A stretch of DNA of 64,000 bases from Pelagerythrobacter sp041912895 (GTDB lineage: Bacteria; Pseudomonadota; Alphaproteobacteria; Sphingomonadales; Sphingomonadaceae), in the NCBI RefSeq assembly GCF_041912895.1, contig NZ_JAYSGI010000002.1:62001-126000 (forward strand). Direction: 5' to 3'. The notes below the pieces were generated by a model. It was not told where the DNA came from and did no database searches. It was given only the letters and a program-made list of their open reading frames with translations. Of this stretch, positions 18,123-26,059 are shown piece after piece; position 1 is the first letter of the stretch, and each line of letters begins with the position of its first letter. A program made the position numbers and the translations under genes.

Positions 18123-18656
18123 ATGCGCATCGACAGGGTTCCCACGGGCGACAATCCGCCCGAAAGCCTCAACGTCATCATCGAGGTCCCCACCGGCGGC
18201 GAGCCCGTGAAATACGAATTCGACAAGGACAGCGGCGCGCTGTTCGTCGACCGCATCCTGCACACGCCGATGCGCTACCCGGCGAACTACGGCTTCGTCC
18301 CCCACACGCTGAGCCCCGACGGCGATCCGCTGGATGCGCTGGTGATCGCGCGCAGCCCGTTCATCGCCGGCTGCGTCGTGCGTGCCCGCCCGATCGGCGT
18401 GCTGAACCTGGAAGACGAGCACGGCGGGGACGAGAAGCTGGTCTGCGTGCCGATCGACACCACGTTCCCGTATTATTCGGACGTCGCGGAGACCAAGGAC
18501 CTGCCCTCGATCATCTTCCAGCAGATCGAGCACTTCTTCACCCACTACAAGGATCTGGAGAAGGAGAAGTGGGTGCGCGTCGGCCAGTGGGGCGACGCCG
18601 CCGAGGCGAAGCGGATCGTGCTCGAATCGATCGAGCGCTGCAAGGCGGCCGCGTAG
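18123..18656 (+). CDS. ppa: Inorganic pyrophosphatase (family I)
   Basis: Hydrolyses pyrophosphate to drive biosynthesis. The 177-residue protein has the family I signature DGDPLDAL and the further metal-binding acidic cluster EDEHGGDEK, plus PMRYPANYGFVP. ATG 18123 gives the normal start (MRIDRVPTGDNPPE). It follows the M61 gene by 94 bases and converges with the small membrane-protein gene. Confidence 0.97.
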   Translation: MRIDRVPTGDNPPESLNVIIEVPTGGEPVKYEFDKDSGALFVDRILHTPMRYPANYGFVPHTLSPDGDPLDALVIARSPFIAGCVVRARPIGVLNLEDEHGGDEKLVCVPIDTTFPYYSDVAETKDLPSIIFQQIEHFFTHYKDLEKEKWVRVGQWGDAAEAKRIVLESIERCKAAA

Positions 18657-18665
18657 CGCGCGCCG

Positions 18666-19070
18666 TCAGGCGACCGCGGCGATGCCCCTGAACAGCGCGG
18701 TGAGCGCCAGCGGCAAGACGATCGCCAGGCCCCAGAGCAACAGCCGGTCGCGGCGATAGACGGGGGCGAGTGCCGGGTCGCTCGCCTCTTCGTGCGACAG
18801 GTTGCGCCAGCGCTTCTCGAACCAGCGGCAGGCCGGGATGATGCCGGCGACCAGCACGACGAGCGCGAGATAGGGCAGGATCGAGGCCCCGATCTCTTTC
18901 ATCGCATGCACGGTGACGAAAATCTGCAGCGCGGTGTAGACAAGCAACGCGTAGGCGACATTGTCGCTCATGCCCCGGCGCCAGTCGCGCGTGTGCGGGC
19001 GGGGGCCGCTGTAACGAGCGCCATCGTAAGGCGTCGCGGGCTCTTTCGTGCGGTGAAGCGCTTCGGTCAT
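18666..19070 (-). CDS. Small inner-membrane protein, unknown
   Basis: A 134-residue protein, not recognised. After a hydrophilic N-terminus (about 37 residues) it shows three hydrophobic helices: about 40-60 (NVAYALLVYTALQIFVTV), 65-85 and 112-130. ATG 19070 has GGGAGA upstream; ATG 19076 would leave no room for a ribosome site. It is divergent from lptB, with about 155 bases between. Confidence 0.7.
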   Translation of the reverse strand: MTEALHRTKEPATPYDGARYSGPRPHTRDWRRGMSDNVAYALLVYTALQIFVTVHAMKEIGASILPYLALVVLVAGIIPACRWFEKRWRNLSHEEASDPALAPVYRRDRLLLWGLAIVLPLALTALFRGIAAVA

Positions 19071-19225
19071 GCGCATTCTCCCAATCATGTCCTCTGTCCG
19101 AATCGAAGTATTCCAGAGCCCGCGCCAGCAATCAAGCGCGATCGCCCTTCTCTCCCGTCGCAGGCTATGCACGAAACCTGCCAAATCGCCCGTGCGGGGG
19201 TTTCCTGTCGCCGCAGCGATGCTAC

Positions 19226-20083
19226 ATGGCCGGAAGAATGGACACCAACAAGCCGATGGCCGAAGCCGCGCCCCCCGCCGACGCCCGCTCCGTCGAGGCG
19301 CCTCCCGTCGATGCCCCCCCTGTCGATGCCCCCTCCGTAGATGCTAGCGCGCCATTGCCGGACGGCGGGCTCGAGGTCATCTCCATCGCCAAGAGCTACG
19401 ACAAGCGCGCGGTGCTGACCGACATCTCGCTTACCGTGGGCAAGGGCGAAGTGCTCGGCCTGCTCGGCCCCAACGGCGCGGGCAAGACCACCTGCTTCTA
19501 TTCGATCATGGGCTTGGTGAAGCCCGACGCGGGCCGCATCCTGATGGACGGCGAGGATGTGACCAATCTGCCGATGTATCGCCGCGCGATCCTCGGCCTC
19601 GGCTATCTGCCGCAGGAAACCAGCATCTTCCGCGGCATGACCGTGGAGCAGAACATCAACTGCGTGCTCGAGATGGTCGAGCCGGACAAGGAAACCCGCG
19701 CCGCGGAGCTGGAGCGGCTGCTCGAGGAATTCGGCCTGACCCGGCTGCGCGAGAGCGCCGCGATGGCGCTGTCGGGGGGTGAGCGGCGGCGCTGCGAGAT
19801 CGCCCGCGCATTGGCGGCTAAGCCTTCGATCATGCTGCTCGACGAGCCGTTCGCGGGCATCGATCCGCTGTCGATCAGCGACATCCGCGATCTCGTGATC
19901 GACCTGAAGCAGCGCGGGATCGGCGTGCTCATCACCGACCACAACGTGCGCGAGACGCTCGACATCGTCGACCGCGCGTGCATCATCTACGGCGGGCAGG
20001 TGCTGTTCGCCGGCACTCCGCAAGATCTCGTCGCCGACGAGAACGTGCGCCGGCTCTATCTGGGCGAGAGCTTTTCGCTATGA
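19226..20083 (+). CDS. lptB: LPS export ABC transporter ATPase
   Basis: ATPase of the LptB2FG transporter that extracts lipopolysaccharide from the inner membrane. Motifs: Walker A GPNGAGKT, signature LSGGERRR, Walker B LLDEPFAGIDP and switch ITDHNVRE. The protein (285 residues) has an extra N-terminal tail of about 45 residues with near repeats of PPVDAP, not part of the ATPase fold. An in-frame ATG at 19238 would shorten it by four; neither start has a good ribosome site. rpoN follows, the common lptB-rpoN order; the lptA/lptC genes are not in the window. Confidence 0.94.
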   Translation: MAGRMDTNKPMAEAAPPADARSVEAPPVDAPPVDAPSVDASAPLPDGGLEVISIAKSYDKRAVLTDISLTVGKGEVLGLLGPNGAGKTTCFYSIMGLVKPDAGRILMDGEDVTNLPMYRRAILGLGYLPQETSIFRGMTVEQNINCVLEMVEPDKETRAAELERLLEEFGLTRLRESAAMALSGGERRRCEIARALAAKPSIMLLDEPFAGIDPLSISDIRDLVIDLKQRGIGVLITDHNVRETLDIVDRACIIYGGQVLFAGTPQDLVADENVRRLYLGESFSL

Positions 20084-20109
20084 GCCCGCCCCGCCCCATC
20101 GCCTGACGC

Positions 20110-21555
20110 ATGGCGCTGAGCCCGCGCCTCGATCTCCGGCAGTCCCAGTCGCTGGTGATGACGCCGCAGCTCCAGCAGGCGATCAAACTGCTGGCGCTGT
20201 CGAACCTCGAGATCGAGACCTTCATCGGCGAGGCGCTGGAAGCCAACCCGCTGCTCGAAGCGGGCGAGGTCCGGCGCGAGGACGGCGAAGCGGCGGAGAT
20301 GCCCTCCGACGAACCGAGCGCCGACAGCGCGGCGGGCGACGACAGCGCACTCGATATCGATCCCGGTTCGCTCGACCGCGACCGCGACACCGGGGACGGC
20401 GAATGGGGGGCGGCGCACGCGAGCGGGCTGTCCGAAGACCTTCCGGGAATCGACGAGCGCGGTGATGACGGCCCGACGCTGGCCGAACACCTCGAGGACC
20501 AGGTCGGCGCCGCCTCGGGCGACGCGCGCGAGGCGTTCGTCGCGCGCCACCTGATCGGCCTGCTCGACGAAGCGGGCTATCTCGCGGCCGATCTCGGCGA
20601 AGTCGCGGCGGAGCTCGGCATCGCGCCGGCCGAGGTCGAGCGCGCGCTCGCGGTCGTGCAGTCGCTCGACCCGACCGGTGTGGGCGCGCGCTCGCTCGGC
20701 GAATGCCTGGCGCTGCAGGCGAAGGAAGCCGACCGCTACGACCCATGCATGGCGCGGTTGATCGACAACCTCGATTTGGTCGCGCGCGGCGAATTCGCCC
20801 GGCTCAAGCGCATGTGCGAAGTGGACGACGAGGATTTCGCCGAGATGCTCGCCGAGCTGCGCGGGTACGATCCCAAGCCCGGCTGCCGCTTCGGCGGCGC
20901 GGCGGAAAGCGCGGTGGTACCCGATATCCTGATCGCGCAGGGAAAGGACGGCGGCTGGGATATCGCGCTCAACGAAGACACGCTTCCGCGCCTCGTGGTC
21001 AACCGCGCCTATTACCTCGAACTGCGCCAGGGGTGCGCGGGCAAGGCGGCGCAGGCGTGGCTGGGCGAGAAGCTGGCCGATGCCAACTGGCTGATCCGCG
21101 CGCTCGACCAGCGGCAGAAGACGATCCTCAAGACGGCAGCGGAAATCGTGAAGAAGCAGGTCGGCTTCTTCCACCGCGGCGTATCCGAACTGCGCCCGCT
21201 CACCTTACGCGAAGTGGCCGAGGCGATCGGCATGCACGAAAGCACGATCAGCCGGGTCACGAGCAACAAGTATCTCCATTGCGACCGCGGCACGTTCGAG
21301 CTGAAATACTTCTTCACCAGCGGCGTGGGTAGCGCGGACGGCGAAGGCGCATCGTCCCAGGCGGTGAAGGCGCGCATCAAGGCGCTGACCGATGCCGAGG
21401 ATGCGAAGAAGATCCTGTCCGACGATACGCTGGTGGACCTGCTCAAGGCCGAGGGTTTCGACATCGCGCGGCGCACCGTGGCCAAGTATCGCGAGGCCAT
21501 GGGGATCGGCAGTTCGGTCCAGCGGCGCCGGGCTAAAAAGCTGGAAGCTTTTTAG
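20110..21555 (+). CDS. rpoN: RNA polymerase sigma-54 factor
   Basis: Sigma-54, which needs enhancer-binding ATPases and recognises GG-N10-GC promoters. The 481-residue protein has the Gln-rich activator region I at the N-terminus (RQSQSLVMTPQLQQAIKLL), an acidic region II, the core-binding domain and the RpoN box near the end (ARRTVAKYREA). It starts 26 bases after lptB. The last codons form an A/T-rich hairpin that may terminate transcription. Confidence 0.97.
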   Translation: MALSPRLDLRQSQSLVMTPQLQQAIKLLALSNLEIETFIGEALEANPLLEAGEVRREDGEAAEMPSDEPSADSAAGDDSALDIDPGSLDRDRDTGDGEWGAAHASGLSEDLPGIDERGDDGPTLAEHLEDQVGAASGDAREAFVARHLIGLLDEAGYLAADLGEVAAELGIAPAEVERALAVVQSLDPTGVGARSLGECLALQAKEADRYDPCMARLIDNLDLVARGEFARLKRMCEVDDEDFAEMLAELRGYDPKPGCRFGGAAESAVVPDILIAQGKDGGWDIALNEDTLPRLVVNRAYYLELRQGCAGKAAQAWLGEKLADANWLIRALDQRQKTILKTAAEIVKKQVGFFHRGVSELRPLTLREVAEAIGMHESTISRVTSNKYLHCDRGTFELKYFFTSGVGSADGEGASSQAVKARIKALTDAEDAKKILSDDTLVDLLKAEGFDIARRTVAKYREAMGIGSSVQRRRAKKLEAF

Positions 21556-21557
21556 TT
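21535..21557 (+). terminator. Possible terminator at the end of rpoN
   Basis: An 8-bp stem (AAAAAGCT at 21535-21542, AGCTTTTT at 21546-21553) overlaps the rpoN stop codon and runs into a T-rich stretch. The stem is short and AT-rich, so it may be weak; the repeat hairpins just downstream could add to it. Confidence 0.4.
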
Positions 21558-21559
21558 TT

Positions 21560-21846
21560 GCGCACCCGCATCCGCGGGTGCGTCCTCGGCGCTATTCCCT
21601 CCGCTTCGCTACGGGGCGCCTGCGGGCGGCCGTTTGGCCTTGCGGTCCGCTGGTCGCGGACCGGGATTTCGCCTGACAGCTATGGCTGGAAAAATCCGGG
21701 CTGCGAACAGCAGCCCGCAAGCGCGAACGCGCGCCCGCAGCGACGCGCCCGAAGGGCGTGTGAGCGAGGATATCGCTAGCGCGGATGCGCTTGCGCAAAC
21801 AAATTTCGCGCGGAGGCGGCCGCCGGCGCTTGAGGCAAAAAAAAAC
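21560..21846. repeat. Multi-hairpin intergenic repeat, copy A
   Basis: First of three related elements in the window. In order: a 9-bp hairpin with loop ATCC (stem CGCACCCGC, 21561-21582), the constant tail TCCTCGGCGCT, a GGTCCGC/GCGGACC hairpin with loop TGGTC near 21645-21663, a stem CGGGCTGC with loop GAACA (21697-21717), a stem ACGCGCCC with loop GAA (21743-21761), a short hairpin with loop GGAT near 21779-21792, and the end box CGCTTGAGGC. The two halves are roughly inverted copies around about 21675. It lies between rpoN and ctrA. Confidence 0.85.
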
Positions 21847-21872
21847 AAGAACTCCAACCCCTTTACAACATA

Positions 21873-21905
21873 TTAACCTTTTCCGTTCAGACCTTGTGTG
21901 GTTAA
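21873..21905. promoter_or_regulatory. Possible CtrA half-sites before ctrA
   Basis: TTAACC (21873-21878) and an inverted GGTTAA (21900-21905) lie 70-100 bases before ctrA. CtrA binds TTAA-N7-TTAA, and half-sites occur in autoregulated ctrA promoters of other alphaproteobacteria. Spacing here does not match a full box, so this is only suggestive. Confidence 0.3.
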
Positions 21906-21973
21906 TACCGGGCAACACCTCTTAGCGGAAAATTACCGCGCGGAGTTTTGGGGGCATAAGGGGGGACTCACCC

Positions 21974-22669
21974 ATGCGCGTATTGTTGATCGAGGACGAG
22001 CCGACCACGGCGAAGGCCATCGAGCTCATGCTGACGACCGAAGGGTTCAACGTCTACTCGACCGACTTGGGCGAGGAGGGCTTGGATCTCGGCAAGCTGT
22101 ACGATTACGATATCATCCTGCTCGACCTGAACCTGCCCGACATGCATGGTTACGACGTGCTCAAGAAGCTGCGCGTGGCCAAAGTGCAGACCCCGGTTTT
22201 GATCCTCTCGGGCATTTCCGAGATGGACAGCAAGATCCGCAGCTTCGGCTTCGGCGCCGACGATTACGTCACCAAGCCCTTTCACCGCGAGGAGCTGGTC
22301 GCGCGCATCCACGCCGTGGTGCGCCGCAGCAAGGGCCACAGCCAGTCGGTCATCCGCACCGGCAAGCTGGCGGTCAATCTCGACGCCAAGACGGTCGAGG
22401 TCGACGGCGCCCGCGTTCACCTGACCGGCAAGGAATACGCGATGCTCGAGCTGCTCAGCTTGCGCAAGGGCACCACGCTGACCAAGGAGATGTTCCTCAA
22501 CCACCTCTACGGCGGGATGGACGAGCCCGAACTCAAGATCATCGACGTGTTCATCTGCAAGCTGCGCAAGAAGCTCAGCCATGCCTGCGGCGGCGAGAAC
22601 TATATCGAAACCGTCTGGGGCCGCGGCTACGTGCTGCGCGATCCCGACGCCCAGGCCGAAGCGGCGTAA
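21974..22669 (+). CDS. ctrA: Cell-cycle response regulator CtrA
   Basis: An OmpR-type response regulator of 231 residues, very close to CtrA: MRVLLIEDEPTTAKAIELML, phospho-acceptor Asp51 in ILLDLNLPDMHGYD, signal-relay Lys in YVTKPFHREEL, and the DNA-binding domain with HLTGKEYAMLELLSLRKG and KLRKKLSHACGGENYIETV. CtrA controls cell-cycle genes, motility and often GTA production in alphaproteobacteria. A purine-rich GGGGGA ribosome site is a few bases upstream. divK, which acts upstream of CtrA in Caulobacter, is at 58.5 kb. Confidence 0.96.
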   Translation: MRVLLIEDEPTTAKAIELMLTTEGFNVYSTDLGEEGLDLGKLYDYDIILLDLNLPDMHGYDVLKKLRVAKVQTPVLILSGISEMDSKIRSFGFGADDYVTKPFHREELVARIHAVVRRSKGHSQSVIRTGKLAVNLDAKTVEVDGARVHLTGKEYAMLELLSLRKGTTLTKEMFLNHLYGGMDEPELKIIDVFICKLRKKLSHACGGENYIETVWGRGYVLRDPDAQAEAA

Positions 22670-22678
22670 TTCGCTTTG

Positions 22679-23010
22679 CGCGCGCCCATCCGGGCGCGCG
22701 TCCTCGGCGCTATTCGAGTTTCGTTTTTCGAACGCGCATCCGCGCGTTCGTCCTCGGCGCTGTTCCCTCCGCTACGCTACGGGGCGCCTGCGGGCGGCCG
22801 TTCGGCCTTGCGATCCGCTGGTCGCGGACCGGAATTTCGTCTGACAGCCATGGCTAGGAAAGGGCCGGTCGGCGACCAGCCGACCGCAAGCGCAAACGCG
22901 CGCCCGCAGCGACGCGCCCGAAGGGCGTGTGAGCGAGGATAGCTAAGGGGCCGGATGGCCCCGCCGGCGCCTGAGGCAAAACAAAACACTCTCGCTTGAG
23001 GCCAGACAAA
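22679..23010. repeat. Multi-hairpin intergenic repeat, copy B
   Basis: Second copy, between ctrA and the LuxR-type gene. It carries two first-type hairpins in a row with the same ATCC loop but different stems (CGCGCGCCC at 22679-22700; CGAACGCGC at 22729-22750), each followed by TCCTCGGCGCT. Then come the TGGTC-loop hairpin, a stem CGGTCGGC with loop GACCA (22866-22886), the GAA-loop stem, a GGGGCC stem with loop GGAT near 22946-22961, and two end boxes (CGCCTGAGGC, CGCTTGAGGC). Confidence 0.85.
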
Positions 23011-23017
23011 ACACCCC

Positions 23018-23845
23018 TCAGCCGATCCGGTTGAAATAGGTCGTCGGCAGTTGCGGGATGCCGTCGCCCGCCCAGATGATCGTCTCGGTCATGGATTGGC
23101 GATCCTTCGCAACCGTGTAGACGCGGGTGGATACGGGCGAACCCTCTTTCGCCAGCGTCATCACCAGCGTGCCCGGCTCGGGCTGGCGCAGCGAAACCGT
23201 GTCGATGGACGGTATGTTGCCGGTGACGGGAACGGGGACGCCGTCGAGCGCCGCTGTCGAATCCGCCTGGAGGGTCGAACCGTCCGGTCCGACGATTTCG
23301 ACATGGGTCGTCCATTTCCGATCGGGCGAAACGCTGAACGTCATCGTCACCCGCCGGGGCCGTTCGTTTTCGGGAATCCGGTTTACGTCCAGCGACCAAA
23401 TGCCGGACAGGGGCGATTGGCTCGATGTTTCGGCCTGAGTTGCTTGGGTTGCGTCACCCGGTTGCGTGGAAGTCGCCGCCGCGAAGATGAGCCCGGCGGC
23501 AGCGAGGGGTAATGATGCGATCATGATAATCGTCCTTTTCGACCATGCGAACCCCGTGGGTTGGGGCTGCTCGAAAGTGTCGGCGGCGGGGCCTTGCGAC
23601 GATAGATCAGTTTTCTTGTGCCAGATTTTCTGGGCGTTCAGCAGGCGCGCCAGCTCGCGGCGGCTGCCCACGCCCGTCTTGCGCCGCGCGTCGCGCAGCC
23701 GCTCGTTAATCGAGCTTTCCGAACGGTCCAACTCGGCGGCGATGGACTTGACGGTGTGCCCGGCCGCCAGCAGCCGCAGGATTTCCAGTTCCTTGCCGGT
23801 GAGCTCTTCTGCAAGCGAGCGCCGCGAAAGTTGCGTGGATGGCAT
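23018..23845 (-). CDS. Membrane-anchored LuxR-type HTH regulator with an extracytoplasmic domain
   Basis: A 275-residue protein with a LuxR/GerE helix-turn-helix at about residues 13-70 (LTGKELEILRLLAAGHTVKSIA), a single transmembrane helix at about 105-125 (IIMIASLPLAAAGLIFAAA), and a C-terminal domain of about 145 residues predicted to lie outside the cytoplasm. That part (LSGIWSLDVNRIPENERPRR) looks beta-rich and resembles lipocalin-like fragments, but I do not recognise a family. There is no receiver domain. It may sense an envelope signal directly, as ToxR-type regulators do. Confidence 0.75.
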   Translation of the reverse strand: MPSTQLSRRSLAEELTGKELEILRLLAAGHTVKSIAAELDRSESSINERLRDARRKTGVGSRRELARLLNAQKIWHKKTDLSSQGPAADTFEQPQPTGFAWSKRTIIMIASLPLAAAGLIFAAATSTQPGDATQATQAETSSQSPLSGIWSLDVNRIPENERPRRVTMTFSVSPDRKWTTHVEIVGPDGSTLQADSTAALDGVPVPVTGNIPSIDTVSLRQPEPGTLVMTLAKEGSPVSTRVYTVAKDRQSMTETIIWAGDGIPQLPTTYFNRIG

Positions 23846-24027
23846 GGCGCCTGCTCACCACACGGCCGGGCGAGGGTCCAGCACGATTTTTTTGGAAACG
23901 CGGCTGCCTGGTGGGTGGGCGAGCGCGCACCGCTTCCAAGCCCTTTTCTTTCAGCACAGGTAGCTTTTCCGCGCTCGCCAGCATGCGCGATCGCGGTTAG
24001 CCCTCGCGCTTCTTCACGAGGGCCGCG

Positions 24028-24792
24028 ATGGAATTTCTGGGCATCGACCTTTCCGGGCTTCTGCCGTTCATCGCGATCGGCTTTGCCGCGCAGCTCGTCG
24101 ACGGGGCGCTCGGCATGGCGTTCGGCGTCATCACCAACACGATGCTGGTGGGCGTGCTGGGCCTGCCCCCGGCGCAGGCATCGCAGCGGGTCCACGTGGT
24201 CGAATGCTTCACCACCGCGACGAGCGGGATCAGCCACCTGCTGCACGGCAATATCGACGGCAAGCTGTTCGTCCGCCTGCTGGTGCCCGGCGTGATCGGC
24301 GGGGTGGCGGGGGCCTACCTGCTGACCTCGATCGACGCCTCGGTCATCAAGCCTTTCGTGCTCGCCTACCTCGCGGGGATGGGGCTGTATCTGCTCGCGC
24401 GCGGGCTGCTCTATCCGCCGAAGATTCGCGAGGCGAAGCGGATCGCCCCGCTCGGACTGATCGGCGGCTTCCTCGATGCGGCGGGCGGCGGCGGCTGGGG
24501 GCCGGTGGTGACCTCGAACCTGCTTGTGCAGGGGGCGGAACCGCGCAAGGTCGTGGGCACGGTGAACTCGGTCGAATTCTTTCTGACGGTGACGATCTCG
24601 GCCACGTTCATCTTCCACCTCGGTATCGCGGACCTCGCCGGGGCCACACTCGGGCTGCTGATCGGCGGCATCGCCGCGGCCCCGTTCGGCGCGCTGGCGG
24701 CGAAGCATTTCCGCCCGAAGGTGATGCTGATCCTCGTCGGCGCCGCGCTGAGCGTGACGAGCGCGTGGGGGATATATACGGCGTTATCCTGA
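24028..24792 (+). CDS. TSUP-family (TauE/SafE) membrane permease
   Basis: A 254-residue polytopic inner-membrane protein of the sulfite exporter TauE/SafE family. Two repeats are visible: the N-terminal AAQLVDGALGMAFGV and the later GGFLDAAGGGGWGPVVT, both typical of TSUP permeases. About seven or eight membrane helices. Substrate is probably a sulfur-containing or organic anion but cannot be told from sequence alone. Divergent from the LuxR-type gene; repeat copy C follows its stop. Confidence 0.88.
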   Translation: MEFLGIDLSGLLPFIAIGFAAQLVDGALGMAFGVITNTMLVGVLGLPPAQASQRVHVVECFTTATSGISHLLHGNIDGKLFVRLLVPGVIGGVAGAYLLTSIDASVIKPFVLAYLAGMGLYLLARGLLYPPKIREAKRIAPLGLIGGFLDAAGGGGWGPVVTSNLLVQGAEPRKVVGTVNSVEFFLTVTISATFIFHLGIADLAGATLGLLIGGIAAAPFGALAAKHFRPKVMLILVGAALSVTSAWGIYTALS

Positions 24793-24806
24793 TGATCCTT
24801 GTTTTT

Positions 24807-25167
24807 CGAACGCGCATCCGCGCGTTCGTCCTCGGCGCTGTCCCCTCCGCTACGCTACGGGGTGCCTGCGGGCGGCCGTTCGGCCTTGCAGTCCGCTGGT
24901 CGCGGACCGAAATTTCGCCAGACAGCCGTGGCCGGAAATGTTGCGGTGCCTGACAGCGATGGCTTGGAAGGGTCCGGTCGGCGACCAGCCGACCGCAAGC
25001 GCGAATGCGCGCCCGCAGCGACGCGACCGCAGGTCGCATGAGCGAGGATATCGCGAGCGCGGATGCGCTTGCGCAAACAAAGGACCCCGCCGGCGCTTGA
25101 GGCCAAGCAAACAACTCCGCCCGGATGGGCGGGCGCAAACAAAACACTCTCGCTTGAGGCCCCAAAA
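24807..25167. repeat. Multi-hairpin intergenic repeat, copy C
   Basis: Third copy, between the TSUP gene and trmB. The first hairpin (stem CGAACGCGC, loop ATCC, 24807-24828) matches copy B. The centre has an extra duplicated stretch near 24940-24970. Then a stem CGGTCGGC with loop GACCA (24975-24995), a variant stem GCGACC with loop GCA (25023-25037), an AGCGC hairpin with loop GGAT, an end box CGCTTGAGGC, a second GGAT-loop hairpin (stem CCGCCC, near 25118-25133) and a final CGCTTGAGGC. Confidence 0.85.
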
Positions 25168-25189
25168 AAATCATGTATGCGCCGCACGC

Positions 25190-25891
25190 ATGACCGCGCA
25201 CAAGGAAGGCGATCCCACCACGCTCAACCGGCTCTACGGCCGCAGTCAGGGCAAGCCGCTGCGCAAGGGGCAGGCCGATCTGGTCGAGAACCTGCTGCCG
25301 AAGATCGCGGTGCCTACCGAGGGCCCGGTGACGGCGGAAAGTCTGTTCGGACACGATCGCCCGCTTCATTTCGAGATCGGCTTCGGCGGCGGCGAGCATC
25401 TCGCCCAGCGCGCCGACCTGCTGCCAGACCACGGCTTCATCGGCGCCGAACCGTTCGTCAACGGCGTGGCGCAGGCGCTGGGGCACGTGCGCGACGGTAC
25501 GCTCGCCAACGTGCGGCTGCATCACGGTGACGCGCTCGAAGTGCTGCAACGCATCCCCGACGGTGCGCTGACGATGCTCTACCTGCTCCATCCCGACCCG
25601 TGGCCCAAGGCGCGCCATGCCAAGCGACGGATGATGAACGACGGGCCGCTCGAACTGTTCGCCGCCAAGCTGAAGCCGGGCGGCGAATTCCGCTTCGGCA
25701 CCGACCACCCGGTGTACCTGCGCCACGCCTTGTCGGTCATGCGGCGTCATACGGAAAGCTTCGAATGGCGGGTCGAAGGGCGGCAAAGCTGGGAAAATCG
25801 CCCCGGCGGCTGGTCCGAAACCCGCTACGAACACAAGGCGCGCACGGTTTATGGGCACGAGGTGTGGTATTTCAGGTTCCGCCGCCTTTAG
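25190..25891 (+). CDS. trmB: tRNA (guanine-N7-)-methyltransferase
   Basis: Makes m7G46 in tRNA using SAM. The 233-residue protein has the SAM loop FEIGFGGGEHL, the family hallmark LHPDPWPKARHAKRRM and the C-terminal TRYE motif. ATG 25190 is the only canonical start in this frame near the conserved beginning; the frame is open farther upstream only because it runs through repeat copy C. Confidence 0.96.
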   Translation: MTAHKEGDPTTLNRLYGRSQGKPLRKGQADLVENLLPKIAVPTEGPVTAESLFGHDRPLHFEIGFGGGEHLAQRADLLPDHGFIGAEPFVNGVAQALGHVRDGTLANVRLHHGDALEVLQRIPDGALTMLYLLHPDPWPKARHAKRRMMNDGPLELFAAKLKPGGEFRFGTDHPVYLRHALSVMRRHTESFEWRVEGRQSWENRPGGWSETRYEHKARTVYGHEVWYFRFRRL

Positions 25892-26059
25892 CTCGCAGGA
25901 GATTCCCGGAGGTTCGCAGCTTTATCTGTCGCCGCGATTTCCGCTTGCGTGATTGCCAGAAGAGGGATTCGCGTCCGCCGACGCAACAAAAATTTTTCAG
26001 CTTCTTAAGAGCAATAAAGAAAAGCGCGGCGCAGCCGATTGTTTGCCTGCCGTCGTCAG

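Noticed and set aside
24938..25189. Upstream part of the trmB frame, and similar short frames in copies A and B of the repeat
   Set aside because: The translated strings recur only because the DNA repeat recurs; they have no start signals.
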